DNA of 33,371 nucleotides from an uncultured Clostridia bacterium (GCA_945948915.1 CAMFCQ010000024.1:1-33371), one strand, 5' to 3'. Positions 22,574 to 30,590 are shown, numbered from the stretch's first letter. Made by a program: numbers and translations. The notes: generated by a model from the letters alone, not told the origin.

Positions 22574-23108
22574 ATGTGACCGGCTTGTAGATGAGGCGGT
22601 GCTCCATGCACGCCCACGCGTCCATGCTGGCCGTGCGCAGCTGGATCTCCACCGGCACCAGGTAGGCCTGGGAATCGAGCACCACCGGCACGCTGAAGAT
22701 CAGGTGCAGGCTGCGGTAGCCGCTCTGCTTGGGCGCGGCGATGTAGTCGTGCACCTCGTCCAGCTGCGCGACGCCGCAGGTCATCAGCGTGTGCGCGAAG
22801 CGATAGACCGCCTGACGGCTGGTGAGCACGGCGCGCAGGCCCGCGACGTCGCGCAGGCACAGTCCGGCGGCCTGCGCGGTCTCGGGCATGCCCTTCTTGC
22901 TGAGCTTGCCGCGGATGGACGCGGGCGATTTGAGCCTGAATTGAAGTGTGAGCACGTCGCTCGCATGCCGGCCGCGCGCGGCGCAGAGCATCTCCAGTGC
23001 GGCCTGCACGGCGGCTTCATAGGGACCGTAGAATTCGCTGTTAAAGACGGGATCTGGGGAGATGGAGAAATCATGGGGCAGGTTTTTCGCTGCTGCAGTG
23101 GAAATCAT
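22572..23108 (-). CDS. Compact RelA/SpoT-domain protein, probable small alarmone synthetase
   Basis: This 178-residue protein consists almost entirely of a RelA/SpoT nucleotidyltransferase domain, which makes (p)ppGpp or pGpp from GDP, GTP or GMP and ATP. The ATP-site segment RLKSPASIRGKL (58-69) is present. So are the metal Asp (D87 in RDVAGLR), the G-loop GYRSLH (130-135), the catalytic Glu in VEIQLRT (E154) and MDAWACMEH. No hydrolase, TGS or ACT domain exists. It is shorter than RelQ and RelP because it ends soon after the last conserved segment and lacks the usual C-terminal helix. The start at 23108 has GAGGTGA about 8 nt upstream. It is a single gene. Confidence 0.85.
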   Translation of the reverse strand: MISTAAAKNLPHDFSISPDPVFNSEFYGPYEAAVQAALEMLCAARGRHASDVLTLQFRLKSPASIRGKLSKKGMPETAQAAGLCLRDVAGLRAVLTSRQAVYRFAHTLMTCGVAQLDEVHDYIAAPKQSGYRSLHLIFSVPVVLDSQAYLVPVEIQLRTASMDAWACMEHRLIYKPVT

Positions 23109-23378
23109 CTGAAATTCACCTCGTATTCATAAGGAATGCTGTTTGTCCGGCTTTTGTATGATGATACCCTGGCGATGTTGCAGGGGTGTGGCCCGAAACG
23201 CAAGCAAATGTGAGCAATCATGGAAACGCTGCGGGATCAGCCGGCATGCTGCCGGCGCTGCCGCCTGCGAGGTGCTGTGCATCCTGCTGCCATGAGCTTA
23301 AGACCGAAGATAAGGATTTACGTCACAGGATATGCGGCGCGGGAACGGATTATGATGCGCGGCGCGAGCAGGTTTTGC
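23109..23378. other. Gene-free stretch upstream of the glycosyltransferase trio
   Basis: This stretch contains the leader of the minus-strand alarmone gene and about 200 bp with no convincing gene. A palindromic GCCGGC-ATGCT-GCCGGC lies near 23239. The short plus frame at 23220-23435 has no ribosome site or recognisable composition. I see no tRNA or riboswitch here. Confidence 0.4.
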
Positions 23379-23407
23379 TGTACAGACAGCGTTTTCTTCA
23401 GTATAAT
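23379..23407 (+). promoter_or_regulatory. Promoter of the GT-C trio
   Basis: TGTACA (23379-23384) and TATAAT (23402-23407) are 17 bp apart, about 95 nt before the first start codon. Confidence 0.6.
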
Positions 23408-23500
23408 AAGGACGGAAAGCAAATCCGATCGATGAGAACGGCTTGGGCCGCACGGCGCCTTCATGTGTGTGCCGGTTCTTTCGGGAAAGGACAGATTGAC

Positions 23501-24913
23501 ATGAAAAAGAATGTTGTGAGCGATACGCTGCGCACAGGACTGAACAAAGCGCCCGGAAGGGCTGTGCGCCTTGTGCTGCTTGTGCTCGCGACCGCGGTGT
23601 TTTTTGTCTTCGCGCGCTATGCGCGCTACGCGAAGATTGACGAATTCAGCGGCTACAAGACCAGCCAGATGCAGGTGATGTCCGGCGTGATCTTCGGGGC
23701 GATCTTCGCCGTCTCCTACGCGGTGCAGCTGCGCGCGGGCAGGAAGCTGCCCGTCTACATGCACATCCTACTGGCGGTGATCACGGGCGCGGTGCTGCTT
23801 GGCAAGATCTCGCTGCTTGACTATGTGAGCGACGACTACGATATCTTCCTGAGCAACTGGATCTACGAGTATTCCCAGATGGGCATCAAGGAGGGCTTGG
23901 GCACCTACATCGGCAGCGACTACACGCCGCCCTACCTGTACCTGATGCAGATCATTTCCCGGGTGAAGGACTATCCGCCGCAGTACCTGGTCAAGGCGAT
24001 CTCTATCGCCTTTGATGTGCTCCTGTGCACCGCGCTGATGAAGCTCACATCCCTTCGCGTGAAGGGCGAGGGCACGCTGCTGCTGGTGTATCACATCGCG
24101 AGCCTGCTGCCCACGGTTGTCTTCAACGGCGCGTACTGGGGCCAGTGCGACGTGATCTACACCTCCTTCTGCCTGCTGGCCCTGTACATGGGACTGACTC
24201 GGCGCAGCGCGCGCAGCATGATTCTCTTCGGCGTGGCGCTGTCCTTCAAGCTGCAGACGGTGTTCTTCCTGCCGGTGCTGCTGCCGCTCTGGCTCCGGCG
24301 CGACATCAAGCTTCGCCATCTTGTGCTCATTCCGGTTTCCTACATGGCGATGATGATCCCGGCGCTGTGGGGCGGCAAATCGCTGCACCACGTGCTGACG
24401 GTGTACACGCAGCAGGCGGGCAACTACAATTTCATCACGATGAACGCTCCGAATCTGTACCAGTTCCTGCCGGATCTGGACAAGGAGCTGCTGTTTGGCA
24501 TGTTCAGCGGCATGGCTATGGTGCTGGCCTTCGCCTGCATGATGGCGATGTGCCTGCTGGTGAGCGTCTATCGCGACCGCCTGAGCGTCGATGCGACGCT
24601 GCTGGCGTGTCTGTTGATGCTCAGCGGCATCCCGTTCTTCCTGCCCAAGATGCACGAGCGCTACACGTTCGGCGCGGACGTGCTCGCGCTGACGGCGGCG
24701 GTGTACGCGCCCAGGCGCCGCTTCCTGCTGCCGCTGTGTTTCGGGTTCGCGTCCTACGCGGCGTATACGGCGGGCCTGCCGGGCGACAGGATCATGGATC
24801 TCAAATGGGCGGCGATGTTCCAGATGGTGGGCGTGGCGCTGACGGCGGCCGAGCTGTGGCGCGCGCTCCATGCGGACAGGCAGAATGCTGTGCTCTCGGA
24901 GGTGAAGGCATGA
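23501..24913 (+). CDS. GT-C fold membrane glycosyltransferase, paralogue A
   Basis: This 470-residue polytopic protein (about ten or more helices) resembles GT-C enzymes of the DUF2029/GT87 mannosyltransferase type. These transfer sugars from lipid phosphate donors on the outer face. The first external loop carries SDDYDIFLSNWI (D111, D112, D114), the probable acidic catalytic site. Further marks are NGAYWGQCD (W213-D217), SFKLQTVFFLP (K250) and PKMHERY (H385, E386, R387). The start at 23501 has GAAAGGA about 10 nt upstream. The stop overlaps gene B as ATGA. Family assignment is from motif and topology memory; donor and acceptor are unknown. Confidence 0.78.
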   Translation: MKKNVVSDTLRTGLNKAPGRAVRLVLLVLATAVFFVFARYARYAKIDEFSGYKTSQMQVMSGVIFGAIFAVSYAVQLRAGRKLPVYMHILLAVITGAVLLGKISLLDYVSDDYDIFLSNWIYEYSQMGIKEGLGTYIGSDYTPPYLYLMQIISRVKDYPPQYLVKAISIAFDVLLCTALMKLTSLRVKGEGTLLLVYHIASLLPTVVFNGAYWGQCDVIYTSFCLLALYMGLTRRSARSMILFGVALSFKLQTVFFLPVLLPLWLRRDIKLRHLVLIPVSYMAMMIPALWGGKSLHHVLTVYTQQAGNYNFITMNAPNLYQFLPDLDKELLFGMFSGMAMVLAFACMMAMCLLVSVYRDRLSVDATLLACLLMLSGIPFFLPKMHERYTFGADVLALTAAVYAPRRRFLLPLCFGFASYAAYTAGLPGDRIMDLKWAAMFQMVGVALTAAELWRALHADRQNAVLSEVKA

Positions 24914-26286
24914 TGACGGAGATGAAGGGCGCATGGCGCGACCCGCTGCGCTATGTGATGGACAAGCGCCTGGGCAAAACGGGCATGAGCCTGCTGTTTG
25001 CGGCGCTGACGGCGGCATTCTTCCTGCTGACCGGAAAGCTCTGCGCGGCCATGGAGGGCGCCGTGGTGATTGCTGCGTGCGCTGCGCTGTGCGCGGCGAT
25101 CCTGACGGCGTTTGCCTGGCAGGCGCTGCGCGGCGAGGACAAGCCGGTGATCGTGCTGCTGTGCGTATCGGCGCTGGCGATGCTGGCTGTCGGCGCGCAT
25201 CTGACGCTGCTGAGCGTGAAGCCGGGGCGGTACGCCAACGTGCTCGAGCCGATGCTTTCGGACATGTGGAACTATGGGCTGGTGACGGCGATGGCCTGGG
25301 AGGACGGCGCCTGGTCCGGTGTGTACCTGATCTTCATGGGCCTGCTCTCTAGGGTGGAGAACTTCAGCTGGCTGTATGCCGTGAAGCTGTTTGACCTGCT
25401 GTGCCAGTGCATCGCTGCGGGCGCGGTGCTGCGTCTGGCGATGCAGCGCGGCGCGAAGGTCTATGGCGCGCTGGCGGCGATGTTTGCCTGCGTGCTCGCG
25501 CCGACGATGCTGCTGAACGGAAGCCTCTGGGCGCACTGCGACGCGACGTTTGCGATGCTTGCGCTCTGGGGGCTGGCGCTGCTGCTTGATGATCATCCGC
25601 TGGCCGGCTGCGTGCTGTGGGGCCTGGCGCTGGGTACAAAGCTGCAGAGCGCATTCCTCTTTCCGCTACTGATCGTGCTGTTCATGAAAAACCGCGTGCA
25701 GCTGCGCCATATTCTGGCGCTGATGGCGGCTGCGTTCCTGTGCCAGATCGCCATCGTGCTGGACGGCCAGGGGCTGACGAGCCTGGTGACGCGCTATGCC
25801 ATGCAGCTGGAGGACGCGCGCTGGGAGCTGGGCCTGTCAAACGGCATGCCGGGCGTCTACAAGCTGATGAATGTGGCGTCTGTGCGCGAGTTCAGCGGCA
25901 TGGGCCTGTACCTGGGCATTGCCAGCGCGCTGCTGGTGGTGGCCGCGCTGCTGCGCAGCAGGCGCGAGCTGACGGGCGACACGCTGCTGCTGGGCGCGCT
26001 GCTGCTCGCCTGCGGCCTGCCGCTGATTCTGCCGCAGATGAACGCGCGCAGCTGGTATCTGGCGGGCATGCTGGCGTTCGCGTGCGCGGGCAATGCGCGC
26101 CGGATGGTCGCTGCGGGCCTGATCGAGTTCATCTCGCTGTGCGCGTACATGACGGCGGTCTTTGGCGGAGAGGTGGTGCCGATGATGCCGCTGGCAATGC
26201 TGGCGATTGCCACGGCGGTGCTGGTGCTCCTTGAGCTGCTGGACGCGATTCTGGTCAGGAAAAACGGGGAGGCAATGCGCGCATGA
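24910..26286 (+). CDS. GT-C fold membrane protein, paralogue B, with degenerate motifs
   Basis: This 458-residue protein has the same layout as its neighbours: NGSLWAHCD (W207-D211), GTKLQSAFLFPLLIVL, and multiple helices. Yet the acidic loop motif DYDI(F/Y)L is replaced by LEPMLSDMWNYG, with D118 shifted. The late PKMHERY becomes PQMNARSWY (N378, A379, R380). Thus the residues expected to be catalytic or donor-binding are lost while the fold is kept. It may be a non-catalytic partner of A or C, or an enzyme of changed specificity. It starts at 24910 in an ATGA overlap with A and ends in an ATGA overlap with C, so all three are coupled in translation. Confidence 0.72.
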   Translation: MMTEMKGAWRDPLRYVMDKRLGKTGMSLLFAALTAAFFLLTGKLCAAMEGAVVIAACAALCAAILTAFAWQALRGEDKPVIVLLCVSALAMLAVGAHLTLLSVKPGRYANVLEPMLSDMWNYGLVTAMAWEDGAWSGVYLIFMGLLSRVENFSWLYAVKLFDLLCQCIAAGAVLRLAMQRGAKVYGALAAMFACVLAPTMLLNGSLWAHCDATFAMLALWGLALLLDDHPLAGCVLWGLALGTKLQSAFLFPLLIVLFMKNRVQLRHILALMAAAFLCQIAIVLDGQGLTSLVTRYAMQLEDARWELGLSNGMPGVYKLMNVASVREFSGMGLYLGIASALLVVAALLRSRRELTGDTLLLGALLLACGLPLILPQMNARSWYLAGMLAFACAGNARRMVAAGLIEFISLCAYMTAVFGGEVVPMMPLAMLAIATAVLVLLELLDAILVRKNGEAMRA

Positions 26287-27629
26287 AGAGGCTGAACGCG
26301 CTGCTCGAGCGCGCGGACGACGGACTGCGCAGGGGGCTGCTGAGTGGCCGTCTTCCCGGCTGGCTGCTGGGCGGGTGCACGTTTGCGGCATTCTTCCTGC
26401 TGATGATGACGCGCACGCTGACGCAGCTGGCGGGCGCGCAGACGGCGGAACGCGCCGCGGCGGTGCTGGTGCTCTGCCTGCCGCTCGGGTTGATGCTGGC
26501 CTTCGCGATGAGGCTGGCCAGGCCACAGGAGGACGGGCTGCTGATGCAGCTCGGCCTGTGCGCGCTGTGCGCGCTGGCGATGCTCGCGCGCGTGAGCTTT
26601 ATCGAGCGCTCCTCCGGCGATTACGACATCTATCTGGCGGACTGGATCGCCAAGCTGGCCGCAGGCTCGTTTTCGGAGGGCATGCGCGCCAACATCGGCG
26701 AGTACAACGTGCTCTATCAGTACATTCTCTTTGTGATCACGCGGCTGGGCGTGCCGGCGCTGTACGCGGTGAAGGCGGTCTCCTTCATCGGCGACGCGTT
26801 CCTGGCGGGCGCGGCGGCGAAGCTGGCCGGCAGAAAAAACGGCCTGTTGGCGTTTGGCGCGGTGCTGCTGCTGCCCACGGTGGTGCTCAACGGCGGCATG
26901 TTCGCCCAGTGCGACAGCCTGTACGCGGCGTGCGCGCTGTGGGGCCTTGCGCTGGCGCTGGATGACAGACCCAAAGCGTCGGCGACGTGCTTTGCGCTGT
27001 CGCTGTCGTTCAAGCTGCAGAGCGCGTTCATCCTGCCCATCGTCATCGTGCTGTGGGCGGGCAGAAAGCTGAAGGTGCGCGAGGCGCTGGTCTTCCTGCT
27101 GACGCTGCTGGCCGTGATGCTCCCGGCGCTGCTGGGCGGCAAGAGCCTTTTGAGCATCGTTGGCGTCTACACCGCGCAGACCGGGCTGTATACGGGCCTC
27201 AATTACAGCGCGGCGAACTTCTTCGGCCTGATGGAGACCGCGGGACTGGATGTGTATGCGTACGGCAATTTCGGCATGGCGCTGGCGTTTGGCGTGTGCG
27301 CGGTGCTGGTGATGTCCGGCGTGCGCAGGGCAGAGCGCATGACGCAGGAGGAAACCGTCCGTCTGGCGCTGCTTCTGGTGCTGCTGATCGTCTTTTTCCT
27401 GCCCCGGATGCACGAGCGCTATTTCTACATGGCCACGCCGCTGAGCGTCGCGCTGGCGTGCAGCCGAGGCGGCAGGGCCGTCATCGCGGCGGTGCTCATC
27501 GAGCTGGCGATGCTCTCCACCTGCTGGGCGCTGGCCTTCTCCCTGCCGATGGCTTCCGCGATGATGCTCGCGGCGGCGGCGCTGATTCTGTCGGACGGGA
27601 ATTGCGATGGGGACAGAAATGTGTTATAA
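26283..27629 (+). CDS. GT-C fold membrane glycosyltransferase, paralogue C
   Basis: This 448-residue third paralogue keeps the hallmarks: SGDYDIYLADWI (D113, Y114, D115), NGGMFAQCD (207-211), SFKLQSAFILPIVIVL and PRMHERYFY (H377, E378, R379). The internal layout matches A more than B in the motifs, but the middle helices resemble both. The start at 26283 overlaps the stop of B as ATGA, with GGGGAGG about 10 nt upstream. Its last codons contain a promoter for the regulator that follows. Together with A and B it probably builds or modifies a surface glycan; the polymer is not known. Confidence 0.78.
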   Translation: MKRLNALLERADDGLRRGLLSGRLPGWLLGGCTFAAFFLLMMTRTLTQLAGAQTAERAAAVLVLCLPLGLMLAFAMRLARPQEDGLLMQLGLCALCALAMLARVSFIERSSGDYDIYLADWIAKLAAGSFSEGMRANIGEYNVLYQYILFVITRLGVPALYAVKAVSFIGDAFLAGAAAKLAGRKNGLLAFGAVLLLPTVVLNGGMFAQCDSLYAACALWGLALALDDRPKASATCFALSLSFKLQSAFILPIVIVLWAGRKLKVREALVFLLTLLAVMLPALLGGKSLLSIVGVYTAQTGLYTGLNYSAANFFGLMETAGLDVYAYGNFGMALAFGVCAVLVMSGVRRAERMTQEETVRLALLLVLLIVFFLPRMHERYFYMATPLSVALACSRGGRAVIAAVLIELAMLSTCWALAFSLPMASAMMLAAAALILSDGNCDGDRNVL

Positions 27630-27630
27630 T
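27602..27630 (+). promoter_or_regulatory. Promoter inside the end of paralogue C, for the YheO-type gene
   Basis: TTGCGA (27602-27607) and TATAAT (27625-27630) are 17 bp apart. The -10 box overlaps the stop codon of paralogue C, so the regulator can be expressed apart from the trio. Confidence 0.65.
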
Positions 27631-27643
27631 AATAAAGGTTAGT

Positions 27644-27656
27644 GTGTCATTGACAC
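27644..27656. promoter_or_regulatory. Palindrome in the YheO-type leader, candidate operator
   Basis: GTGTCA, one T, then TGACAC form a perfect palindrome about 14 nt after the -10 box. The downstream gene encodes a DNA-binding protein, so autoregulation is a reasonable guess. Confidence 0.5.
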
Positions 27657-27683
27657 GTATTTGCGACGAAGCTGCTTCATGCG

Positions 27684-27743
27684 GCGCAAAGCGATCATGA
27701 AGTCTGGGGGATCAATCCCTCAGCCGGGCGTTGGGCGGCAGCC
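27684..27743 (+). repeat. Structured intergenic repeat, copy R5 (degenerate core, abuts a ribosome site)
   Basis: It starts GCGCAAAGCGATCATGAAG instead of the usual GCGAAGCGAAG. The first stem is reduced to GGGGGAT/ATCCCTC. The second hairpin GGGC-GGCA-GCCC is intact and ends at 27743, just before AGAGGAGG of the next gene. Confidence 0.65.
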
Positions 27744-27760
27744 CGAAGAGGAGGTTAACC

Positions 27761-28414
27761 GTGAACAGGGAAGAGATGCTCGCTTTTTTGAAGAACGAGG
27801 CGCGCGGCATTGCCACGATGTTTGGGCCAAACTGCGAAACCCTTGTTCATGACATGACGCGTCCCGGCCATCCGATTCTGGCCATCTACAACGGCTCAGT
27901 GACGGACCGCGACGTGGGCTCCACGGCGGATATCTTCGGCGACATCGGCGATTACGACGAGACGGTCTACAAGAACAAGGACTACACCAACCAGATGGTG
28001 CTCTCCCGCGACGGCCGTACGCTCAAGAGCACGACGTTCAACGTCGTGGGCGACGACTATCACTTCGCGCTGGGCATCAATCTGGACATCACCAACATGG
28101 TGCGCGCCACGCAGATGCTCACCGAGCTGACCGCCACCAGCGGTGATCTGCAGCAGACGCTGATGCAGGACGCGCGAAGCCAGCTCGAGGAGCTGCTGCG
28201 CGAGTGCATCAGCGCCGTGGGCAAGGAGCCCGAGGCGATGAAGAAGACCGACCGCATGCGCATCATCCGCATGCTCTACAAGCGCCGCGCGTTCACCTAC
28301 CAGAAGTCCGTGGCGATCGTCGCCGAGCGGCTCAACGTCTCCCGGTATACCGTGTACAAGTACATGCACGAGCTGGAGGAGGCGGAGAAAAAGGGAGAGC
28401 ATCTGATCGAGTGA
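27761..28414 (+). CDS. YheO-like PAS domain and helix-turn-helix transcriptional regulator
   Basis: This 217-residue regulator starts with a PAS-like YheO domain (about residues 5-115). Typical pieces are GPNCETLVHDMTRPGHPILAI and FALGINLDIT. It ends with a helix-turn-helix (about 165-210): YKRRAFTYQKSVAIVAERL then NVSRYTVYKYM. Relatives such as DauR repress amino-acid or nutrient catabolism genes in response to a small ligand. The start is GTG 27761, 6-8 nt after AGAGGAGG. Its own promoter carries a palindrome, and the adjacent trio or sugar ABC operon could be targets. Confidence 0.85.
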   Translation: MNREEMLAFLKNEARGIATMFGPNCETLVHDMTRPGHPILAIYNGSVTDRDVGSTADIFGDIGDYDETVYKNKDYTNQMVLSRDGRTLKSTTFNVVGDDYHFALGINLDITNMVRATQMLTELTATSGDLQQTLMQDARSQLEELLRECISAVGKEPEAMKKTDRMRIIRMLYKRRAFTYQKSVAIVAERLNVSRYTVYKYMHELEEAEKKGEHLIE

Positions 28415-28429
28415 CAAACGGCTTTTGTT

Positions 28430-28566
28430 GCGCGAAGCGAAGAAGGGAGTCTGAGGGACTGCGTCCCTCAGGCAGGTTTGGGCGGCAGCCCAACGTATCC
28501 CCATATGGCGAAGCCATTCAGACAAAGCCGTCAGGGAGCGAAGCGTTACCTGACGTGCTTAGCGCA
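28430..28566 (+). repeat. Structured intergenic repeat, copy R6 (full length)
   Basis: All five hairpins of R4 are present with few changes; one is GTGC-TTA-GCGC, where a G-T pair keeps the stem. It starts 15 nt after the YheO-type stop, in the same direction, and precedes the terminator at 28629. Confidence 0.85.
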
Positions 28567-28628
28567 TGGTTGATTCTATTAGAAAATATGATTTGGGCGG
28601 AAGTTCTGATGTCCCTGGTCATAAGAAT

Positions 28629-28659
28629 AGAGCACCGGCTGATTGCCGATGCTCTTTTT
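28629..28659 (+). terminator. Intrinsic terminator after the YheO-type gene
   Basis: AGAGCA (28629-28634) pairs with TGCTCT (28650-28655), with an inner CGGC/GCCG stem, followed by a run of T residues to 28659. It also stands at the end of the convergent sugar ABC operon. Confidence 0.8.
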
Positions 28660-28699
28660 ATGTGTGCTTGAAAGCAGTGATGGAGCGCCCACTGGGCCT

Positions 28700-29575
28700 T
28701 TAGCCCTTGACCGCGCCGGCGACAACGCCCTCGATGATGTACTTCTGGCAGAGCAGATACATCACGATGATCGGGATGACTGTGATCATGATGCAGGCCA
28801 TCATCGGGCCCATCTCCACGCGGCCGTAGCTGCCGCGGAAGTACTGGATCGCCATCGGGATGGTGCGGTACTTCTTGATGTCCAGCACCAGCGTCGGCAG
28901 GAGGTAGTCGTTCCAGACCCACATGGTCTCCAGAATCGCCGTGGAAATCGCGGTCGGCTTGAGGATCGGGAAGACGATCTTGAAGAAGATCTGCAGCGGG
29001 TTGCAGCCGTCGATCATCGCGGCTTCTTCAATCGCCAGCGGCACCGACTTCATGAAGCCCGTGAACATGAACACCGCCAGGCCCGCGCCGAAGCCCAGGT
29101 AGATGATGCAGATGTTGAACGGGGAGTTCAGACTCAGGGTGTCCGCCGTCTTGGAGAGGGTGAACATGACCATCTGGAACGGCACGACCATGGAGAACGC
29201 GCACAGCAGATACATCAGCTTGGACACCGTCGAATTGACGCGGGTGATGTACCAGGCGCACATGGAGCAGCACAGGATGATCAGGATGACGGAGGTAATG
29301 GTGATGACGAGCGAATAGCCGAAGGAGGCCAGGAAGTTCATCTGCGTCACACCGTAGATGTAGTTGTGCAGGCCGACAAAGGATTCGGCCGTGGGCAGCT
29401 CAAATACGGCCGTGGTGGAAATGGCGGTCTCCGCCTTCAGGGAATTCTGCAGGATCAGGACGACCGGATAGATCCACACGAGGCTGAGCACGGTCAGCAG
29501 GATGCTCAGGCAGGCATCGACAACGCGGCGGGCGCCGGAGACAGCGCCGTCGTGATAAACCTTGGCTTTAGCCAT
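28700..29575 (-). CDS. Carbohydrate ABC transporter permease, MalG type
   Basis: This is the second inner-membrane permease (291 residues) of a CUT1-type sugar importer. It has six membrane helices and the ATPase-contact EAA loop EEAAMIDGCNPLQIFFKIVFPIL, followed by the usual C-terminal end ending in VAGAVKG. LVWIYPVVLILQNSLK near the N-terminus is typical of MalG-like subunits. The start at 29575 shares one base with the stop of the MalF-type gene (TAATG), with GGAGGTG 7-8 nt upstream. The operon has no ATPase gene, so a shared MsmK-type ATPase encoded elsewhere is expected. Confidence 0.93.
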   Translation of the reverse strand: MAKAKVYHDGAVSGARRVVDACLSILLTVLSLVWIYPVVLILQNSLKAETAISTTAVFELPTAESFVGLHNYIYGVTQMNFLASFGYSLVITITSVILIILCCSMCAWYITRVNSTVSKLMYLLCAFSMVVPFQMVMFTLSKTADTLSLNSPFNICIIYLGFGAGLAVFMFTGFMKSVPLAIEEAAMIDGCNPLQIFFKIVFPILKPTAISTAILETMWVWNDYLLPTLVLDIKKYRTIPMAIQYFRGSYGRVEMGPMMACIMITVIPIIVMYLLCQKYIIEGVVAGAVKG

Positions 29576-30426
29576 TACTGCTGCACCTCCTTGCGACGGG
29601 TGAAGTAGAGCTGAACCAGCGCGATGGTGATGACCAGCAGGAAGAAGACGACGGCCTTTGCCTGGCCGATGCCCTTCCACTGCGCGCCGGAACGGGCGTA
29701 GAAGGTATCGTAGATGTTCAGGGCCAGCATCTGGCTCGCCTTGGCCGGCTCGCCGCCGGTGAGCGCGAGGTTCTGGTCAAAGAGCTTGAAGGAGTTGGTC
29801 AGCGTCAGGAAGGAGCAGATGGTGATGGACGGCATGACCATCGGCAGCTTGACCTTGATGAGCGTCTGGAAGCTGGTCGCGCCGTCGATGGACGCGGCCT
29901 CGAGCAGATCGCCTGGGACATTCTGCAGGCCTGCGATGTAGATGATCATCATGTAGCCGATCTGCTGCCAGCACATCAGGATAATCAGGCCCCAGAAGCC
30001 GTAATTGGCGTTGAGCGCCAGCAGCGGCAGGCCCATGTTGGTGAGGATGCCGTTGAGCAGGATCTGCCAGATGTAGCCCAGCACGATGCCGCCGATGAGG
30101 TTGGGCAGGAAGAACACGGTGCGGAAGACGTTCGTGCCCTTCAGGCCGCGCGTGAGCGCCAGGGCCAGCACGAAGGCGATGACGTTGATGATGATGGTGG
30201 AGACGATGGTAAACTTCGCCGTGAACCAGAAGGCGTTGACGAAGGTCGCGTCCTGGAAGACCTTCACATAGTTGGAAAGGCCCACGAACGTCGTCTTGGA
30301 GATCGTGGTGAATTTATGGAAGGAGAGATAAATGCCCCAGATAAATGGCCAGATGAAGCCGATGATGAATGCGGCCAGCGTCGGGAGCAGGAACACTGGC
30401 CAATACTTTTTGATCGCGTTTTCCAT
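29575..30426 (-). CDS. Carbohydrate ABC transporter permease, MalF type
   Basis: This 283-residue permease forms a heterodimer with the MalG-type protein and shows six helices. Its EAA loop is EAASIDGATSFQTLIKVKLPM, and the N-terminal part (YWPVFLLPTLAAFIIGFIWP) lacks the large MalF periplasmic loop, as in UgpA or LacF. The start at 30426 has GGGAGGA about 9 nt upstream. It is separated from the binding-protein gene by 164 nt holding two hairpins, which can lower its expression relative to the binding protein. Confidence 0.93.
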   Translation of the reverse strand: MENAIKKYWPVFLLPTLAAFIIGFIWPFIWGIYLSFHKFTTISKTTFVGLSNYVKVFQDATFVNAFWFTAKFTIVSTIIINVIAFVLALALTRGLKGTNVFRTVFFLPNLIGGIVLGYIWQILLNGILTNMGLPLLALNANYGFWGLIILMCWQQIGYMMIIYIAGLQNVPGDLLEAASIDGATSFQTLIKVKLPMVMPSITICSFLTLTNSFKLFDQNLALTGGEPAKASQMLALNIYDTFYARSGAQWKGIGQAKAVVFFLLVITIALVQLYFTRRKEVQQ

Positions 30427-30465
30427 ACACGAAATCCTCCCGGATCGATCAGGTGTTGGGGCAGC

Positions 30466-30502
30466 CTGCAAAAGCGCCCGGCGCAAAATTGCGCTTTTGC
30501 AG
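30466..30502 (-). other. 12-bp perfect hairpin between binding-protein and permease genes
   Basis: CTGCAAAAGCGC (30466-30477) is exactly complementary to GCGCTTTTGCAG (30491-30502) across a 13-nt loop. No T-run follows on the minus strand, so it is more likely an mRNA-stabilising or processing structure than a terminator. Confidence 0.65.
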
Positions 30503-30539
30503 ACCGCCCGCGGTTCAGACGAGGCAAAACGTAAAAGAG

Positions 30540-30568
30540 AGGAGGACGGGCGTAATGCCCGCCCTCCT
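30540..30568 (-). terminator. Attenuating hairpin after the binding-protein gene
   Basis: AGGAGG (30540-30545) with CCTCCT (30563-30568) and CGGGC with GCCCG form an almost perfect stem with one mismatch. On the minus strand TCTCTTTTA follows. It is a partial terminator or 3' stabiliser, typical behind sugar-binding-protein genes. Confidence 0.6.
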
Positions 30569-30590
30569 GATGCTTGCGAAAGGGGATGAC

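Noticed and set aside
23220-23435. Small plus-strand frame of 71 codons before the GT-C trio
   Set aside because: It has no ribosome site, a composition rich in Arg and Cys typical of chance frames, and the promoter of the trio lies inside it.
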